Assembly: GCA_035541895.1 (NCBI GenBank)
Contig: DATKMK010000109.1
Location: 124,001-188,000 of the forward strand
DNA: 64,000 nucleotides
Direction: 5' to 3'
DNA from: DATKMK01 sp035541895
Lineage (GTDB): Bacteria; Desulfobacterota; Binatia; HRBIN30; JACQVA1
Shown here: positions 25,319 through 34,037 of the stretch, one piece after another
How the letters are laid out: each line of letters begins with the position of its first letter
Numbering within the stretch: the first letter of the stretch is position 1
The notes under the pieces: generated by a model
What the model was told of the DNA's origin: nothing
What the model saw: only the letters and a program-made list of their open reading frames with translations
The model's database searches: none
Program-made: the position numbers and the translations under genes

Positions 25319-25914
25319 GCTGAGGGTTCCGCCGGACGCGAAATCGGCACCGCCGGCACGCCAGCGACCACCGCATCGGCGGCAACGTCGCGCGTCACCA
25401 CTGCCCCGGCACCAACGACCGCGCGCTCGCCGACGGTGATGCCGGGCAGGATGATGGCACCGGCGCCGATGTAAGCGCCGGTTGCGATCCGCAGCGGCGC
25501 GTGCTGTCGCGGGTACCGATCGATGACCGGACTGCGGCCCACGTCGATGTGCGTGAGCAGCATCGCGCGCATCGAAATGGTCGCGTGATCCTCGATGACG
25601 ATCGGGGCCCGCAAATCCAGAAACACCTGTTTGCCGACGTGACACTCCGAGCCGACACGAAGATTGCGGAAGTCGGGGTCGGCGTTGTGCACGACGAGGA
25701 ATATTTCGAGGTCGGATGCGGCTCCGATGGTTCCACCGAACGCGCGCAGCAACGGAACCACCGAGCGTTTGGGCGCGTGCGCCAACACGCGGCACACTCC
25801 GCTCATGCCATGGATGCGGTGCGATAACCGGGCATACCCACATACCGCCGCATCGAACAGCGCGCCGAGTTCATGCCACCGCATGCGCGCGCCCGGTGAT
25901 CGTTGGCCTTCCAT
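25315..25914 (-). CDS. Hexapeptide-repeat acyltransferase (serine acetyltransferase-like fold)
   Basis: The C-terminal ~110 residues carry a left-handed beta-helix: DHATISMRAMLLTHIDV, ATGAYIGAGAIILPGITVG and AVVGAGAVVTRDVAADAVVA, then GVPAVPI. This is the active-site region of sugar acetyltransferases. The N-terminal ~85 residues are helical and longer than in the acyltransferase at 12512-12958. ATG at 25914 or 25884 are both possible; no strong ribosome site distinguishes them. Only 45 bases separate it from the divergent membrane protein gene, so promoters for both must be very compact or the gene is read from upstream. Confidence 0.83.
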   Translation of the reverse strand: MEGQRSPGARMRWHELGALFDAAVCGYARLSHRIHGMSGVCRVLAHAPKRSVVPLLRAFGGTIGAASDLEIFLVVHNADPDFRNLRVGSECHVGKQVFLDLRAPIVIEDHATISMRAMLLTHIDVGRSPVIDRYPRQHAPLRIATGAYIGAGAIILPGITVGERAVVGAGAVVTRDVAADAVVAGVPAVPISRPAEPSA

Positions 25915-25959
25915 CGTCCGGCGAGTATACGGGTGCGACGCCACCGCATAAAGGGCACC

Positions 25960-27423
25960 GTGAATCGCGATCGACGCACCTCCGCTCCCGCCATCGCCAT
26001 CGGCATTCTCGGAACCGCGACCGCGCTGCTGTTCGCGGCGTTCGCTCCCGGGCTGATCGACGACGACGCGTACATCTTCTTGCGCTACGCGGAACATCTC
26101 GCCAACGGCGACGGCCTGGCGTTCAATGCCGGCGAGCCGAGCGCGGGCGTCACCAGTATTCTGTGGGTGCTGTTGCTGGCCGCGGGTCGGCGACTCACCG
26201 GCGTCGATACGCTGATCGTGGCGCAGATCCTCGGCGCGCTGTGCTTCGGTGCCGCGCTCGCCGTCATCACCACCGCATGCGCGTCGCACTCCGACTCGCA
26301 ACCGGCGGCGCGTGTGGCGACACTGATCGTGGCGACCTCGCCGGTTTTCATCTGCCAGGTCATCAGCGGCATGGAGGTCGCCTTGAATATGCTGCTGGTG
26401 GCGGTCGCCGCGAGTGCGACGTCGGCACTCGCGACCGGCCTCGCGTACGCGACTCGTCCCGACAATCTCGCGTTGGTACCGCTTGTCGTTGCATCGCACC
26501 CGCGTGCGCGCCGGCGCTTCGCGGTGTTGGTGCTGCTCAGCGTGATCGCCTGCGGCGCGCCGTGGATGTTGTACTGCTATCGGACTTGCGGGTCGCTCTT
26601 GCCGCCGACGCGGGTCGGCAAGTTGTTGGTCTTCCTCCCCGGCTGGTACGGGATCACCGCGGACCAGTTCGCGGCGTTGTCGATCGGCGGGCGCCTCGCG
26701 CTCGCCGCGCGCGCACTCGTACGCGTCGCCGCGTTGTTCACCGAGGGTCAGGCGCGTGTCCTCTTGCCCTGGCTCGCGCTGGCACCATTCGGCATCGCCA
26801 AGGTCGACCGCCCGGCGCGAACCGTCTCGCTGCTATTTCTGCTGTCGGCGATTGCGTACGCGCTGTTCTTTCCGCTCATCAAGCTGCGCTATTTCGTCCA
26901 TCTGTTGCCGTGGCTGGTGCCGATCGGAGTGAAGGGCCTGGCGCGCGTCGTTCCGTCGCGCCGGCAGCGCGCGCTGTTCGGCGTCGTGATCGGCTTGCAT
27001 CTCGCGGTCTGCGCGCGCGCCCTGCCGCGCTATCGCGACTGGGTTGCGTGCGAGGGAACCAAGACGCTCGCCGGACAGTGGCTCGCCGCGCACCTGGCAC
27101 CCGACGCCCGACTGGCGCTCGAGCCGATCGGAGCGATCGGCTTGCGCAGCGGTCGCTACATCGTCGATCTCGGCGGTCTGATCAGCCGCGACGTGTGGCC
27201 GGTGATTCGCAACGGGCCGGCTTTCGATGCCGCTGAGATGCTCGACTTCCTGCGCGTGCGTCGCGTCGACTACCTCATCGACCAAGTCGACGGGCCGTGG
27301 GCCGGGCGGCTGCTGCGAGCGATTCCCGACTCGCTACGATTGGACGCGACGATACCGGGGCCGACCGGCTGCGGGGTGATCGGCGTGTACGCAGTTGCGC
27401 GCGCCAATCACGAGCCGAAGTAG
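25960..27423 (+). CDS. GT-C-like membrane glycosyltransferase (PMT/arabinofuranosyltransferase-like)
   Basis: This 487-residue polytopic membrane protein is the only plus-strand gene inside the polysaccharide locus. After a first helix it has LIDDDAYIFLRYAEHLANGD with the acidic DDD cluster in the first extracytoplasmic loop, then NAGEPSAGVTSILWVLLL. This arrangement is typical of GT-C enzymes that use polyprenyl-phosphate sugars. About nine further helices follow. GTG at 25960 gives the most compact N-terminus; an ATG at 25903 would overlap the divergent gene's start. The stop overlaps the minus-strand ligase gene by 16 bases tail-to-tail. Confidence 0.72.
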   Translation: MNRDRRTSAPAIAIGILGTATALLFAAFAPGLIDDDAYIFLRYAEHLANGDGLAFNAGEPSAGVTSILWVLLLAAGRRLTGVDTLIVAQILGALCFGAALAVITTACASHSDSQPAARVATLIVATSPVFICQVISGMEVALNMLLVAVAASATSALATGLAYATRPDNLALVPLVVASHPRARRRFAVLVLLSVIACGAPWMLYCYRTCGSLLPPTRVGKLLVFLPGWYGITADQFAALSIGGRLALAARALVRVAALFTEGQARVLLPWLALAPFGIAKVDRPARTVSLLFLLSAIAYALFFPLIKLRYFVHLLPWLVPIGVKGLARVVPSRRQRALFGVVIGLHLAVCARALPRYRDWVACEGTKTLAGQWLAAHLAPDARLALEPIGAIGLRSGRYIVDLGGLISRDVWPVIRNGPAFDAAEMLDFLRVRRVDYLIDQVDGPWAGRLLRAIPDSLRLDATIPGPTGCGVIGVYAVARANHEPK

Positions 27424-29861
27424 GCGAGAAATTCCTTCGCCTCTCGGTTGCCGGGATCGTGTTCCAGAACCAGGGTGTAGTAGCGCCGCGCTTCCGGACC
27501 CATTTCGAGCTGGCGATAGTTCCGCGCCAGGCCGAGCAGGATCGCCGCGCGATGGCCGGCGACGAACTCGTTGGTCTCGTCGTCGAGCAGCTTGCGATAC
27601 TGCTCGTTAGCTTTGCCGAAGTCGCGCGCGCGTTCATAGATGCCGGCGAGCCGGAAGCGATACGGCGGCGCATCGGACGCCACCGCGATCGCGTCCTTGA
27701 TCAGCCGCGCAGCGGCCGCGAAGTCGCTGCGCGACTCGTAGACCGCGCTGAGTCCGGCCAGCACTTCGGGATCGCGGCCGCCGTAGCGACGGGCGGCGGT
27801 CAGTGCCTGCAGCGCCTTCGTCGGATTGCCGGCGTCGAGCCAGTTGTATCCGCTCCGCTTCAACGCCTCTGCGCGACGCGCGTCGTCATCGGCGAGCACG
27901 CTCGCGCGTGCATAGGCTTCGGCGGCACCCGCATGATCATGCCGGTACTCGCGCACCCGTCCGAGTAACTGCGCGTCGCCGTATCGAGCCGCCGGCTTCG
28001 GCACGATGGTGCGGAGTTGCTCTTCGAGTGCGGCGGCCACGCGCGCAGCCTCGTCCGGGTAGCCGGAGTCGCCGTACGCCATCGCCAAGAACAACCGCAC
28101 GCTTGGGTCCTCGGGCAGCAAGTGCTGCGGGAGTTGCGGGTCCCACTTGATGGCGGCGCGCAGCCACACGCGGGCGCGTTGCGGGTCCTGTTCGAGACCC
28201 GCACGGACCCAGTCAGCGGCGCGCGGCTGGTCGTCGGGCGGCAGCGACCCCCAATGGTCGAGTACCCACTCGATGATCGGTCGGTTCAGATTGAAATCCT
28301 GCGGTTGCAGCGCGGGGACGCGATCAAACAGGGCAACCACCTGCGTTGCGACCTCCGGCCGGATGGTCGGTCCGTCGTGCAGCTCGGCCAGGTTCGCGAC
28401 CGCTTCGCCCAAGCGGAGATCGCCGTACCCCAAGCTCGGGCGCAATTCGATCAGTCGGCGATAGGCATGAGCTGCCACCAGCCACGCCCGCATGGCGTCG
28501 TCGCGGCGGTCGGGACGCTGCATCGCATCGAACGCTTGTTGCCGCGCAATCCAGCCGACGATTTCGCTGAGATCGGCGCGTCCGCTCGCCAGCCGCTGCG
28601 CGATGCCGACACGTTGCAAGCGTACCGCGAGCGGCTCGGGGCTCGCTGCCAGCGGGTTGATCAGCGAGGTGTTGGGGAAGATGCTGGCGGCGGTGGCGGC
28701 AACCCACCAGTTTCGTACGCCCACGAATGCGGCGACGACCGCCGCAGCGACGCCAACGTACGCCGCCACCGTCGAGCGCAGCGGCACCCATCCCTGCAGC
28801 CCGCTGCCGCTGCCCCGATCGAGCAAACGCACCGTGCCGCCGAACGCCGCCACGAAGAGCAGCGCATTGCTGGGAATGTGCAGGTTGAAGTCGGTGAACG
28901 AATGCAGCAGCAAGCCGAACATGCCCGCCGCCAAGCCGAGCGCGAGCAACGCCGGCTCGCGTTCGGCCGTGCGCAGGCGTCGCACGATCAGCCGTGCCAG
29001 CATCCCGAACAGCCACGCGAAGCACGCCGCGCCGAGCACTCCCGCCTCCACCAACAGCTGCAGGTAGTCGTTGTGGGCCATCTCGAAGTACGTGTGCGTG
29101 CCGGCGGGTTGATAGCGCGGGAAGATGAACTCGAAGTTGCCGAGCCCGACGCCGGCCAACGGGAAGTCCCGCACGATTTTCACCGTGTCGCGCCACACGC
29201 TCGGACGCGAATACGGGGTCACCTGCAGTCCGCCGCCGAAGCGCGCCAGCAGCTCGGGCGACTGGAGCCACAACAACGCCAACGCCCCGAGCGCCGCGAG
29301 ACCCACAACAAATCGACGCCAGGTCAATCGCCGCTGCCAAGCGCTGAACGCGAGCGCGCCACCAGCCAGCCCACCGAGACTGGAGAGCACGCCGCCCCGG
29401 CTTTGGGTGAGTCCCATCGCCAGCAGCATCGTCGCGATCGCTCCTACGCACAGGAACCCACGCAGTGTATCGGCGCGGCGCACCGGCTCCTCCACCGGAC
29501 GACGACGCCGCGATCGCCGGCGGCGCTGCCACGGCACGTAGCCGAGCGCGAGGGCGATCGTCAGCGGGATGACCAACTCAAAATAGCCGGCCAGATGATT
29601 GCGGTTGACGAATGTACCGGTCGCGAACTCGATGTACGCGGTCTTGCGCAACCAGTAGATCTGCGGGTGCTTGGCGACGACTTGGAACGTGCCGTAGAGC
29701 GCTTCGACGACACCGACCGCCGCAACTACAACCAGCCAGGTGCGCAGCCGCGGAGTGAACCCGTCGTCGGACAGGCGGCGGTCGGTCGAGTCCGATGGAA
29801 CAGACGAGCGGTCAACCGGTTGCCATGGGTATCCGATGAGCAAAAAAAAACCGCTGCCCAC
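27408..29861 (-). CDS. O-antigen ligase-like protein with C-terminal TPR region (C-terminal part of a frame-split gene)
   Basis: This 817-codon frame carries a Wzy_C/O-antigen ligase domain: TGTFVNRNHLAGYFELVIPL, LTQSRGGVLSSLGG, VGLGNFEFIFPRYQPAGTHT and MAHNDYLQLLVEAGVLG. About seven helices precede a soluble C-terminal half of tetratricopeptide-like repeats (AEAYARASVL, ALQALTAARRYGG, YTLVLEHDPGNREAKEFLA). The N-terminal helices are missing from it and lie in another frame upstream (29726-30397). The break is at a T9 run (29842-29850 on the plus strand). Adding one T or removing two would rejoin the frames. A GTG at 29861 gives the apparent start, but the real start is probably 30397. Confidence 0.8.
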   Translation of the reverse strand: MGSGFFLLIGYPWQPVDRSSVPSDSTDRRLSDDGFTPRLRTWLVVVAAVGVVEALYGTFQVVAKHPQIYWLRKTAYIEFATGTFVNRNHLAGYFELVIPLTIALALGYVPWQRRRRSRRRRPVEEPVRRADTLRGFLCVGAIATMLLAMGLTQSRGGVLSSLGGLAGGALAFSAWQRRLTWRRFVVGLAALGALALLWLQSPELLARFGGGLQVTPYSRPSVWRDTVKIVRDFPLAGVGLGNFEFIFPRYQPAGTHTYFEMAHNDYLQLLVEAGVLGAACFAWLFGMLARLIVRRLRTAEREPALLALGLAAGMFGLLLHSFTDFNLHIPSNALLFVAAFGGTVRLLDRGSGSGLQGWVPLRSTVAAYVGVAAAVVAAFVGVRNWWVAATAASIFPNTSLINPLAASPEPLAVRLQRVGIAQRLASGRADLSEIVGWIARQQAFDAMQRPDRRDDAMRAWLVAAHAYRRLIELRPSLGYGDLRLGEAVANLAELHDGPTIRPEVATQVVALFDRVPALQPQDFNLNRPIIEWVLDHWGSLPPDDQPRAADWVRAGLEQDPQRARVWLRAAIKWDPQLPQHLLPEDPSVRLFLAMAYGDSGYPDEAARVAAALEEQLRTIVPKPAARYGDAQLLGRVREYRHDHAGAAEAYARASVLADDDARRAEALKRSGYNWLDAGNPTKALQALTAARRYGGRDPEVLAGLSAVYESRSDFAAAARLIKDAIAVASDAPPYRFRLAGIYERARDFGKANEQYRKLLDDETNEFVAGHRAAILLGLARNYRQLEMGPEARRYYTLVLEHDPGNREAKEFLAYFGS

Positions 29862-30397
29862 GTCAGCATCAGCAGCAGCTCTTCGACCGTTCGATAGGTA
29901 TAGACCGACAACGGCCGCCAGGCCGCCGATTGCGATGGACGTCGCGCGAGCGTCCAGGCTTGTACAATCAAGGGATCAGCGGCGGCAGCCGGATCAACGC
30001 CGTGAGCCAGAGCGCCGGCAGTTTCGACGACGGCGGCGAACGGCGCATGCGCGGGCCAGCCGTCGAGATTGGTGCGGTAGATCGCCTCGGTGTGAGGACT
30101 GAGCAGGCGCAGCAGGAACGGCGGCAGCGGAAACAACTGACCAACCGCGACGGCGCCGAAGGCGATCAGCGGCCACCGCCAGCCTCGCAGTCGCTCGTTC
30201 GCCTCGCTGGTACTGCCGCAGCGCACCACCTTGAGCGCCCAGACCACGACCAGTCCCGCGACTGCGAGTTGCAAGATCACCAACGGCCCCGGATGCACGG
30301 CACCGAACGCCAGCGGCGTGAAGATCAGCAGCGCGACCATGCCGGCGTGCACGACGGCATCGCAGCGGCGGCCGAAGCGCTCGCGATCGAGTCGCAT
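29726..30397 (-). CDS. N-terminal part of the frame-split O-antigen ligase-like gene
   Basis: The first ~180 of 223 codons encode three or four membrane helices (VVHAGMVALLIFTPLAFGA, LVILQLAVAGLVVVWALKVV, WPLIAFGAVAVGQLF, VEELLLMLTWAAVFF) typical of the start of an O-antigen ligase. The frame then leaves the family just after AAVFF, at the T9 run, and ends in unrelated basic sequence. The start at 30397 is firm: it forms a TGATG overlap with the upstream dehydrogenase stop. Read as one gene, the product would be about 995 residues. Whether the shift is a sequencing error, a mutation or slippage cannot be told from one sequence. Confidence 0.7.
   Translation of the reverse strand: MRLDRERFGRRCDAVVHAGMVALLIFTPLAFGAVHPGPLVILQLAVAGLVVVWALKVVRCGSTSEANERLRGWRWPLIAFGAVAVGQLFPLPPFLLRLLSPHTEAIYRTNLDGWPAHAPFAAVVETAGALAHGVDPAAAADPLIVQAWTLARRPSQSAAWRPLSVYTYRTVEELLLMLTWAAVFFCSSDTHGNRLTARLFHRTRPTAACPTTGSLRGCAPGWL
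29842..29850 (-). other. T9 homopolymer at the frame break of the ligase-TPR gene
   Basis: Nine consecutive A residues on the plus strand (T9 in the coding strand) sit exactly where the conserved sequence changes frame. A run of T7 or T10 would give a continuous membrane segment AAVF(F)LLIGYPW. Long runs are prone to indel errors and to transcriptional slippage. Confidence 0.8.
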
Positions 30398-31731
30398 CAC
30401 GCTAGAACGATCTTCTCGCGCCCGTGGACGACCTTGCGGGTGGCGTTGCGGGTGTCGATTACCAACCGGCTCGACGCGACGATGAAGTCGTAGTCGTAGG
30501 CGCTGTGATCGGTGGCGATCAGCACGGCATCGGCGCGGCCCAACTCGTCGGCGCTCATTTCGACCGAGGCGAGCTGGAAGTCGTAGCGGCGGGAACGCTT
30601 CAGCACCGGAACGTAGGGATCGTTGTACCCGACGACGGCGCCTTTCTGCTGCAACAGATCGATCAGCTTGAGCGACGGCGACTCGCGCGTGTCGTCGAGG
30701 TCGCGCTTGTACGCGATGCCGAGCACCAGCACGCGGGATCCGCGGAGACTGCGGCAGCGCTCGTTGAGCGCGTCCATCAACTTGCCGACGACAAAGCCCG
30801 GCATCGCATGATTGATCTCGCCCGCGAGTTCGATGAAACGCGTCGTCAGATCGAATTGGCGCGCCTTCCAACTCAAATAGAACGGATCGACGGGAATGCA
30901 GTGGCCGCCGAGGCCGGGCCCGGGATAGAACGGCGTGAAGCCGAACGGCTTGGTGGCTGCCGCGGCGATCACTTCCCAGACGTCGATGTTCATGCGATCG
31001 AACAACACCTTGAGTTCGTTGACCAGCGCGATGTTGACGCTGCGGTAGATGTTTTCGAGCAGCTTCGCCGCCTCCGCGACTTGCGTCGAGGTGACCGGCA
31101 CCACGCGCTCGACCACCGCGCCGTACATCGCGGTCGCCAAATCGCGGCAACGAAAAGAGTGGCCGCCGACGAGCTTGGGAATCGTCCGCGTGGTGAATTC
31201 GGGATTGTTGGGATCTTCCCGCTCCGGCGAATACGCGAGGAAAAAGTCTTCGCCGACGGTCAAGCCCGTGTGTTCGAGAATGGGCCGCACGACTTCATCG
31301 GTCGTGCCCGGATAGGTCGTGCTTTCGAGGACGACGAGCTGGCGATGCCGCAGATACAGCGCGACGCTCTCGGTGGTGGCGATGACGTATGAGAGATCGG
31401 GCTCGCGATTCTCGGTCAGCGGCGTGGGCACGCACATGATGACGGCGTCGCACTTCGCCAATTGGGAGAGATCGCTGGTCGGTTGAAATGCTGCGTGGCC
31501 GGCGACCAACGGCGCGGTGGTCAGCAGGGGCGCCAAGCGTGCCGGAGGCAGGTGGTGAATGTAGCTGCGGCCGGCGCGCAGGTCATCGACCTTGGCCGGG
31601 TCGACGTCGAACCCGTAAACGGCGAAGCCGGCTTCGGCGAACGCGGCGGCCAGCGGCAAGCCGACGTAGCCCAGCCCGATGATCCCGACGATCGCACGCC
31701 GAGCCTCGAAGGAGGCACGTAGATCGTTCAT
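30397..31731 (-). CDS. wbpA: UDP-sugar 6-dehydrogenase, UDP-N-acetylglucosamine type (WbpA-like)
   Basis: This NAD-dependent nucleotide-sugar dehydrogenase (444 residues) converts a UDP-hexose to the UDP-uronic acid in two oxidation steps. It has the NAD-binding GIIGLGYVGLPLAAAFAEAG, the ESTTYPGTT motif, the catalytic cysteine in PGLGGHCIPVDPFYLSW, and GIAYKRDLDDTRESP near the C-terminus. These last two forms are typical of UDP-GlcNAc/UDP-ManNAc dehydrogenases rather than of UDP-glucose dehydrogenase. It overlaps the upstream chain-length gene by four bases and the downstream ligase start by one. It would feed the 3-dehydrogenase, aminotransferase and acyltransferase in the same locus. Confidence 0.87.
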   Translation of the reverse strand: MNDLRASFEARRAIVGIIGLGYVGLPLAAAFAEAGFAVYGFDVDPAKVDDLRAGRSYIHHLPPARLAPLLTTAPLVAGHAAFQPTSDLSQLAKCDAVIMCVPTPLTENREPDLSYVIATTESVALYLRHRQLVVLESTTYPGTTDEVVRPILEHTGLTVGEDFFLAYSPEREDPNNPEFTTRTIPKLVGGHSFRCRDLATAMYGAVVERVVPVTSTQVAEAAKLLENIYRSVNIALVNELKVLFDRMNIDVWEVIAAAATKPFGFTPFYPGPGLGGHCIPVDPFYLSWKARQFDLTTRFIELAGEINHAMPGFVVGKLMDALNERCRSLRGSRVLVLGIAYKRDLDDTRESPSLKLIDLLQQKGAVVGYNDPYVPVLKRSRRYDFQLASVEMSADELGRADAVLIATDHSAYDYDFIVASSRLVIDTRNATRKVVHGREKIVLA

Positions 31732-34037
31732 GCCGACTCGGTCATACGGGCGACGCCGGACGACGGCTCGGCATCCTGGGCCCCGTAATACGAGTAAGTG
31801 TACCGGCTGTGATAGTAGTCGCCGCTGTTCACGTTGACGTCGTTGAGGACCACGCCGAGCACCTTCGCGCGCGCGTATTCGAGCCGCTCGCGCGCCCGCC
31901 GCACGACATCTTTCGGGGTGTGCTGTCCCTTGACCACCAGCACGACCCCGTCGACCATCGTCGCCAGCAGCACACCGTCGGTCACCGGCAGCACGGGAGG
32001 TGAATCGATCAGCACGTAGTCGAAGCCCTCGCGCAACAGCGCCAAGGTCTCCCGCATACGCGTGGAGCCGACCAACTCGGCCGGGTTGGGCGGGATCGGT
32101 CCGCTGGAAATGAAGAACAAATTCTCGATCTGGGTTGGGCGCACGGTTTCACGCAAATCGCCTTGCCCCGTCAGCAACGTGCTGAGTCCGTGACCGTTTT
32201 CGGCGCCGAGGACCCGATGACACCGCGGGCGGCGCATGTCGGCATCGACGATCAGCACCCGTGCGCCCGATTGCGCGAGCGTGATCGCGGTGTTCACGGC
32301 CGTCAGGGTCTTGCCCTCGCCCGCTTGCCCGCTGGTGATCAGCATCACACGCGGCGCATTGTCGGCACTCGAGAGCAGGATGGCCGTGCGGATCGTGCGA
32401 TAGGCTTCCGAAATCACCGAGCGGCTGTGATGCAGGGTCACCAATTCGCGCGGCAGTGCGCTGGACGCCAGCGCGGGCACGTCGCCGGCCCCGCTGGCCT
32501 TGGATCCGACGTTGTGCGCGAAGCTCGGTACCAAGCCGAGTGCGGGCACGCGCACGAAGCGCTCGACCTCTTCCGGCGTTTTGAGGGTGTTGTCCAAGTA
32601 TTCGAAGAAGAACGCCAAGCCGGTGCCCATCACCAGACTGGCAATCACGCTGAGCAACAGGTTCAACGCGCGCTTCGGACGGGACGCGTACAGCGGCGCC
32701 TCAGCCTTGTCCACCACGGTGACGTTCGACACCCGCAGGCTGTCGGCGACCGTTGTTTCCTTCATTCGCGCCAGCGTGCTCTCGTACAGCGCATGGCTGG
32801 TGTCGACGTCGCGCTTGAGCATATTGTAGTCGACCGAGTTCTCCTTGAGGTCGAGTGCGACATCTTTTTGTGCGTCGAGTTGCGCCCGGAGTTCGTCTTC
32901 CCGAGTCTTGGCGGCGAGGTAGGCCGATTCGATGCCGCCGACGACCTTCGCGATCTCGGCGGCGAGGCGCGCGCGTGCGGCCTCGACCTCGCTCTTGATC
33001 TGGATCATCGAGGGATACGCCGGCTTGAACTTCTCGCTCATGAGCGCGTACTTCTGCTCTAGCTCCGCCACGGACTGCTTCAAGCGCTGCACCAACGCGC
33101 TGTCGATCACCGCTGGCAACGCTTCGTACTGGCGCTGCTCGATCAACTTGTACTGCGATTCGAACTGAATCCGCTCCGCCTGTGCCATCGTCAGCCGTTT
33201 ATTGAGATCGTCCAGCCGGCCGACAACGATGTTCTCCTTGTTGTCGAGCGAGATGATCTGGTGCTCTTTGCGATAGCGATTAAGCGCCGCCTCGGACTGC
33301 TCGACCTTTTGTTTCAGTTCGGTGAGCTTGGTTTCGAGGAACTGCTGCGCCTCGCCGGTGGCGTGGTAATGATGCTCCATTCCCTGCTGGATGTAGGCGG
33401 CCGCGTGCGCGTTGGCGATCTGCGCCGACAACTGGGGATCGTGGGTGCTGTACCGCACGCGGACCAGGCGTGAGTTTTTCACCGGCTCGATCTCGAGCAA
33501 CTCCAAGTAGAGATCGATCAGCCGCGGGTCCACTCCCAGCTCAGCGGTGTCGGGGTCGACTGTCTGATTCCCGCCGACCAGGCCGCGCAGCGTGGCCAGC
33601 GCTCGTCGAACCATGCCGGGTTGGCTGCCGGCGAGAAACCGCGGGTCGTTCTCCAATCCGAGATCGCGAATCACCGAAGCCGCGAGCGTGCGGCTTTCGA
33701 GAATGCGGAACTGCGTCTGGTAGTAATCGTACTTTTCCAGGCCGAAGACGTCGGGCTGCACGACCTCCTCGATCTTGATCACGTGCGGGGCCTGCTTCTC
33801 GATCTGCAGTGTCGTCTCGGCCGTGTAAGTTTTCTCGGTTGTGAACGTGATGAACGCAGTGGTGGCAACAACGATCAGCGAGAACAGCGCGATCACCCAG
33901 CGATGCTTGACGACGACCCGCCAATAGTCGCGCAGATGGGTCTCGCTCTCGTCCACGAACGGGGCCGCCGGCGGCGGCATCGCGTTGGGAATGATGCGAT
34001 ACGGCGAGAGTTGATTCAGCGCAGCGGTGTCACTCAT
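31728..34037 (-). CDS. Wzc-type polysaccharide chain-length regulator fused to bacterial tyrosine kinase
   Basis: This 769-residue inner-membrane protein has an N-terminal Wzz domain with two membrane helices (about residues 47-66 and 470-490) flanking a long coiled-coil region. The cytosolic BY-kinase carries Walker A SGQAGEGKTLTAVN, Walker A' VLIVDADMRRPRC and Walker B VLIDSPPVLP. The C-terminus bears the tyrosine cluster YYHSRYTYSYYG, the autophosphorylation tail. It controls polymer length and export with the OPX protein encoded just upstream (ATGA overlap). No separate phosphatase (Wzb) gene is visible nearby. Confidence 0.93.
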   Translation of the reverse strand: MSDTAALNQLSPYRIIPNAMPPPAAPFVDESETHLRDYWRVVVKHRWVIALFSLIVVATTAFITFTTEKTYTAETTLQIEKQAPHVIKIEEVVQPDVFGLEKYDYYQTQFRILESRTLAASVIRDLGLENDPRFLAGSQPGMVRRALATLRGLVGGNQTVDPDTAELGVDPRLIDLYLELLEIEPVKNSRLVRVRYSTHDPQLSAQIANAHAAAYIQQGMEHHYHATGEAQQFLETKLTELKQKVEQSEAALNRYRKEHQIISLDNKENIVVGRLDDLNKRLTMAQAERIQFESQYKLIEQRQYEALPAVIDSALVQRLKQSVAELEQKYALMSEKFKPAYPSMIQIKSEVEAARARLAAEIAKVVGGIESAYLAAKTREDELRAQLDAQKDVALDLKENSVDYNMLKRDVDTSHALYESTLARMKETTVADSLRVSNVTVVDKAEAPLYASRPKRALNLLLSVIASLVMGTGLAFFFEYLDNTLKTPEEVERFVRVPALGLVPSFAHNVGSKASGAGDVPALASSALPRELVTLHHSRSVISEAYRTIRTAILLSSADNAPRVMLITSGQAGEGKTLTAVNTAITLAQSGARVLIVDADMRRPRCHRVLGAENGHGLSTLLTGQGDLRETVRPTQIENLFFISSGPIPPNPAELVGSTRMRETLALLREGFDYVLIDSPPVLPVTDGVLLATMVDGVVLVVKGQHTPKDVVRRARERLEYARAKVLGVVLNDVNVNSGDYYHSRYTYSYYGAQDAEPSSGVARMTESA

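Noticed and set aside
28017..29897. Long plus-strand open frame (about 626 codons) opposite the ligase-TPR gene
   Set aside because: Gln/Arg/His-rich low-complexity product without motifs; the real coding strand is minus.
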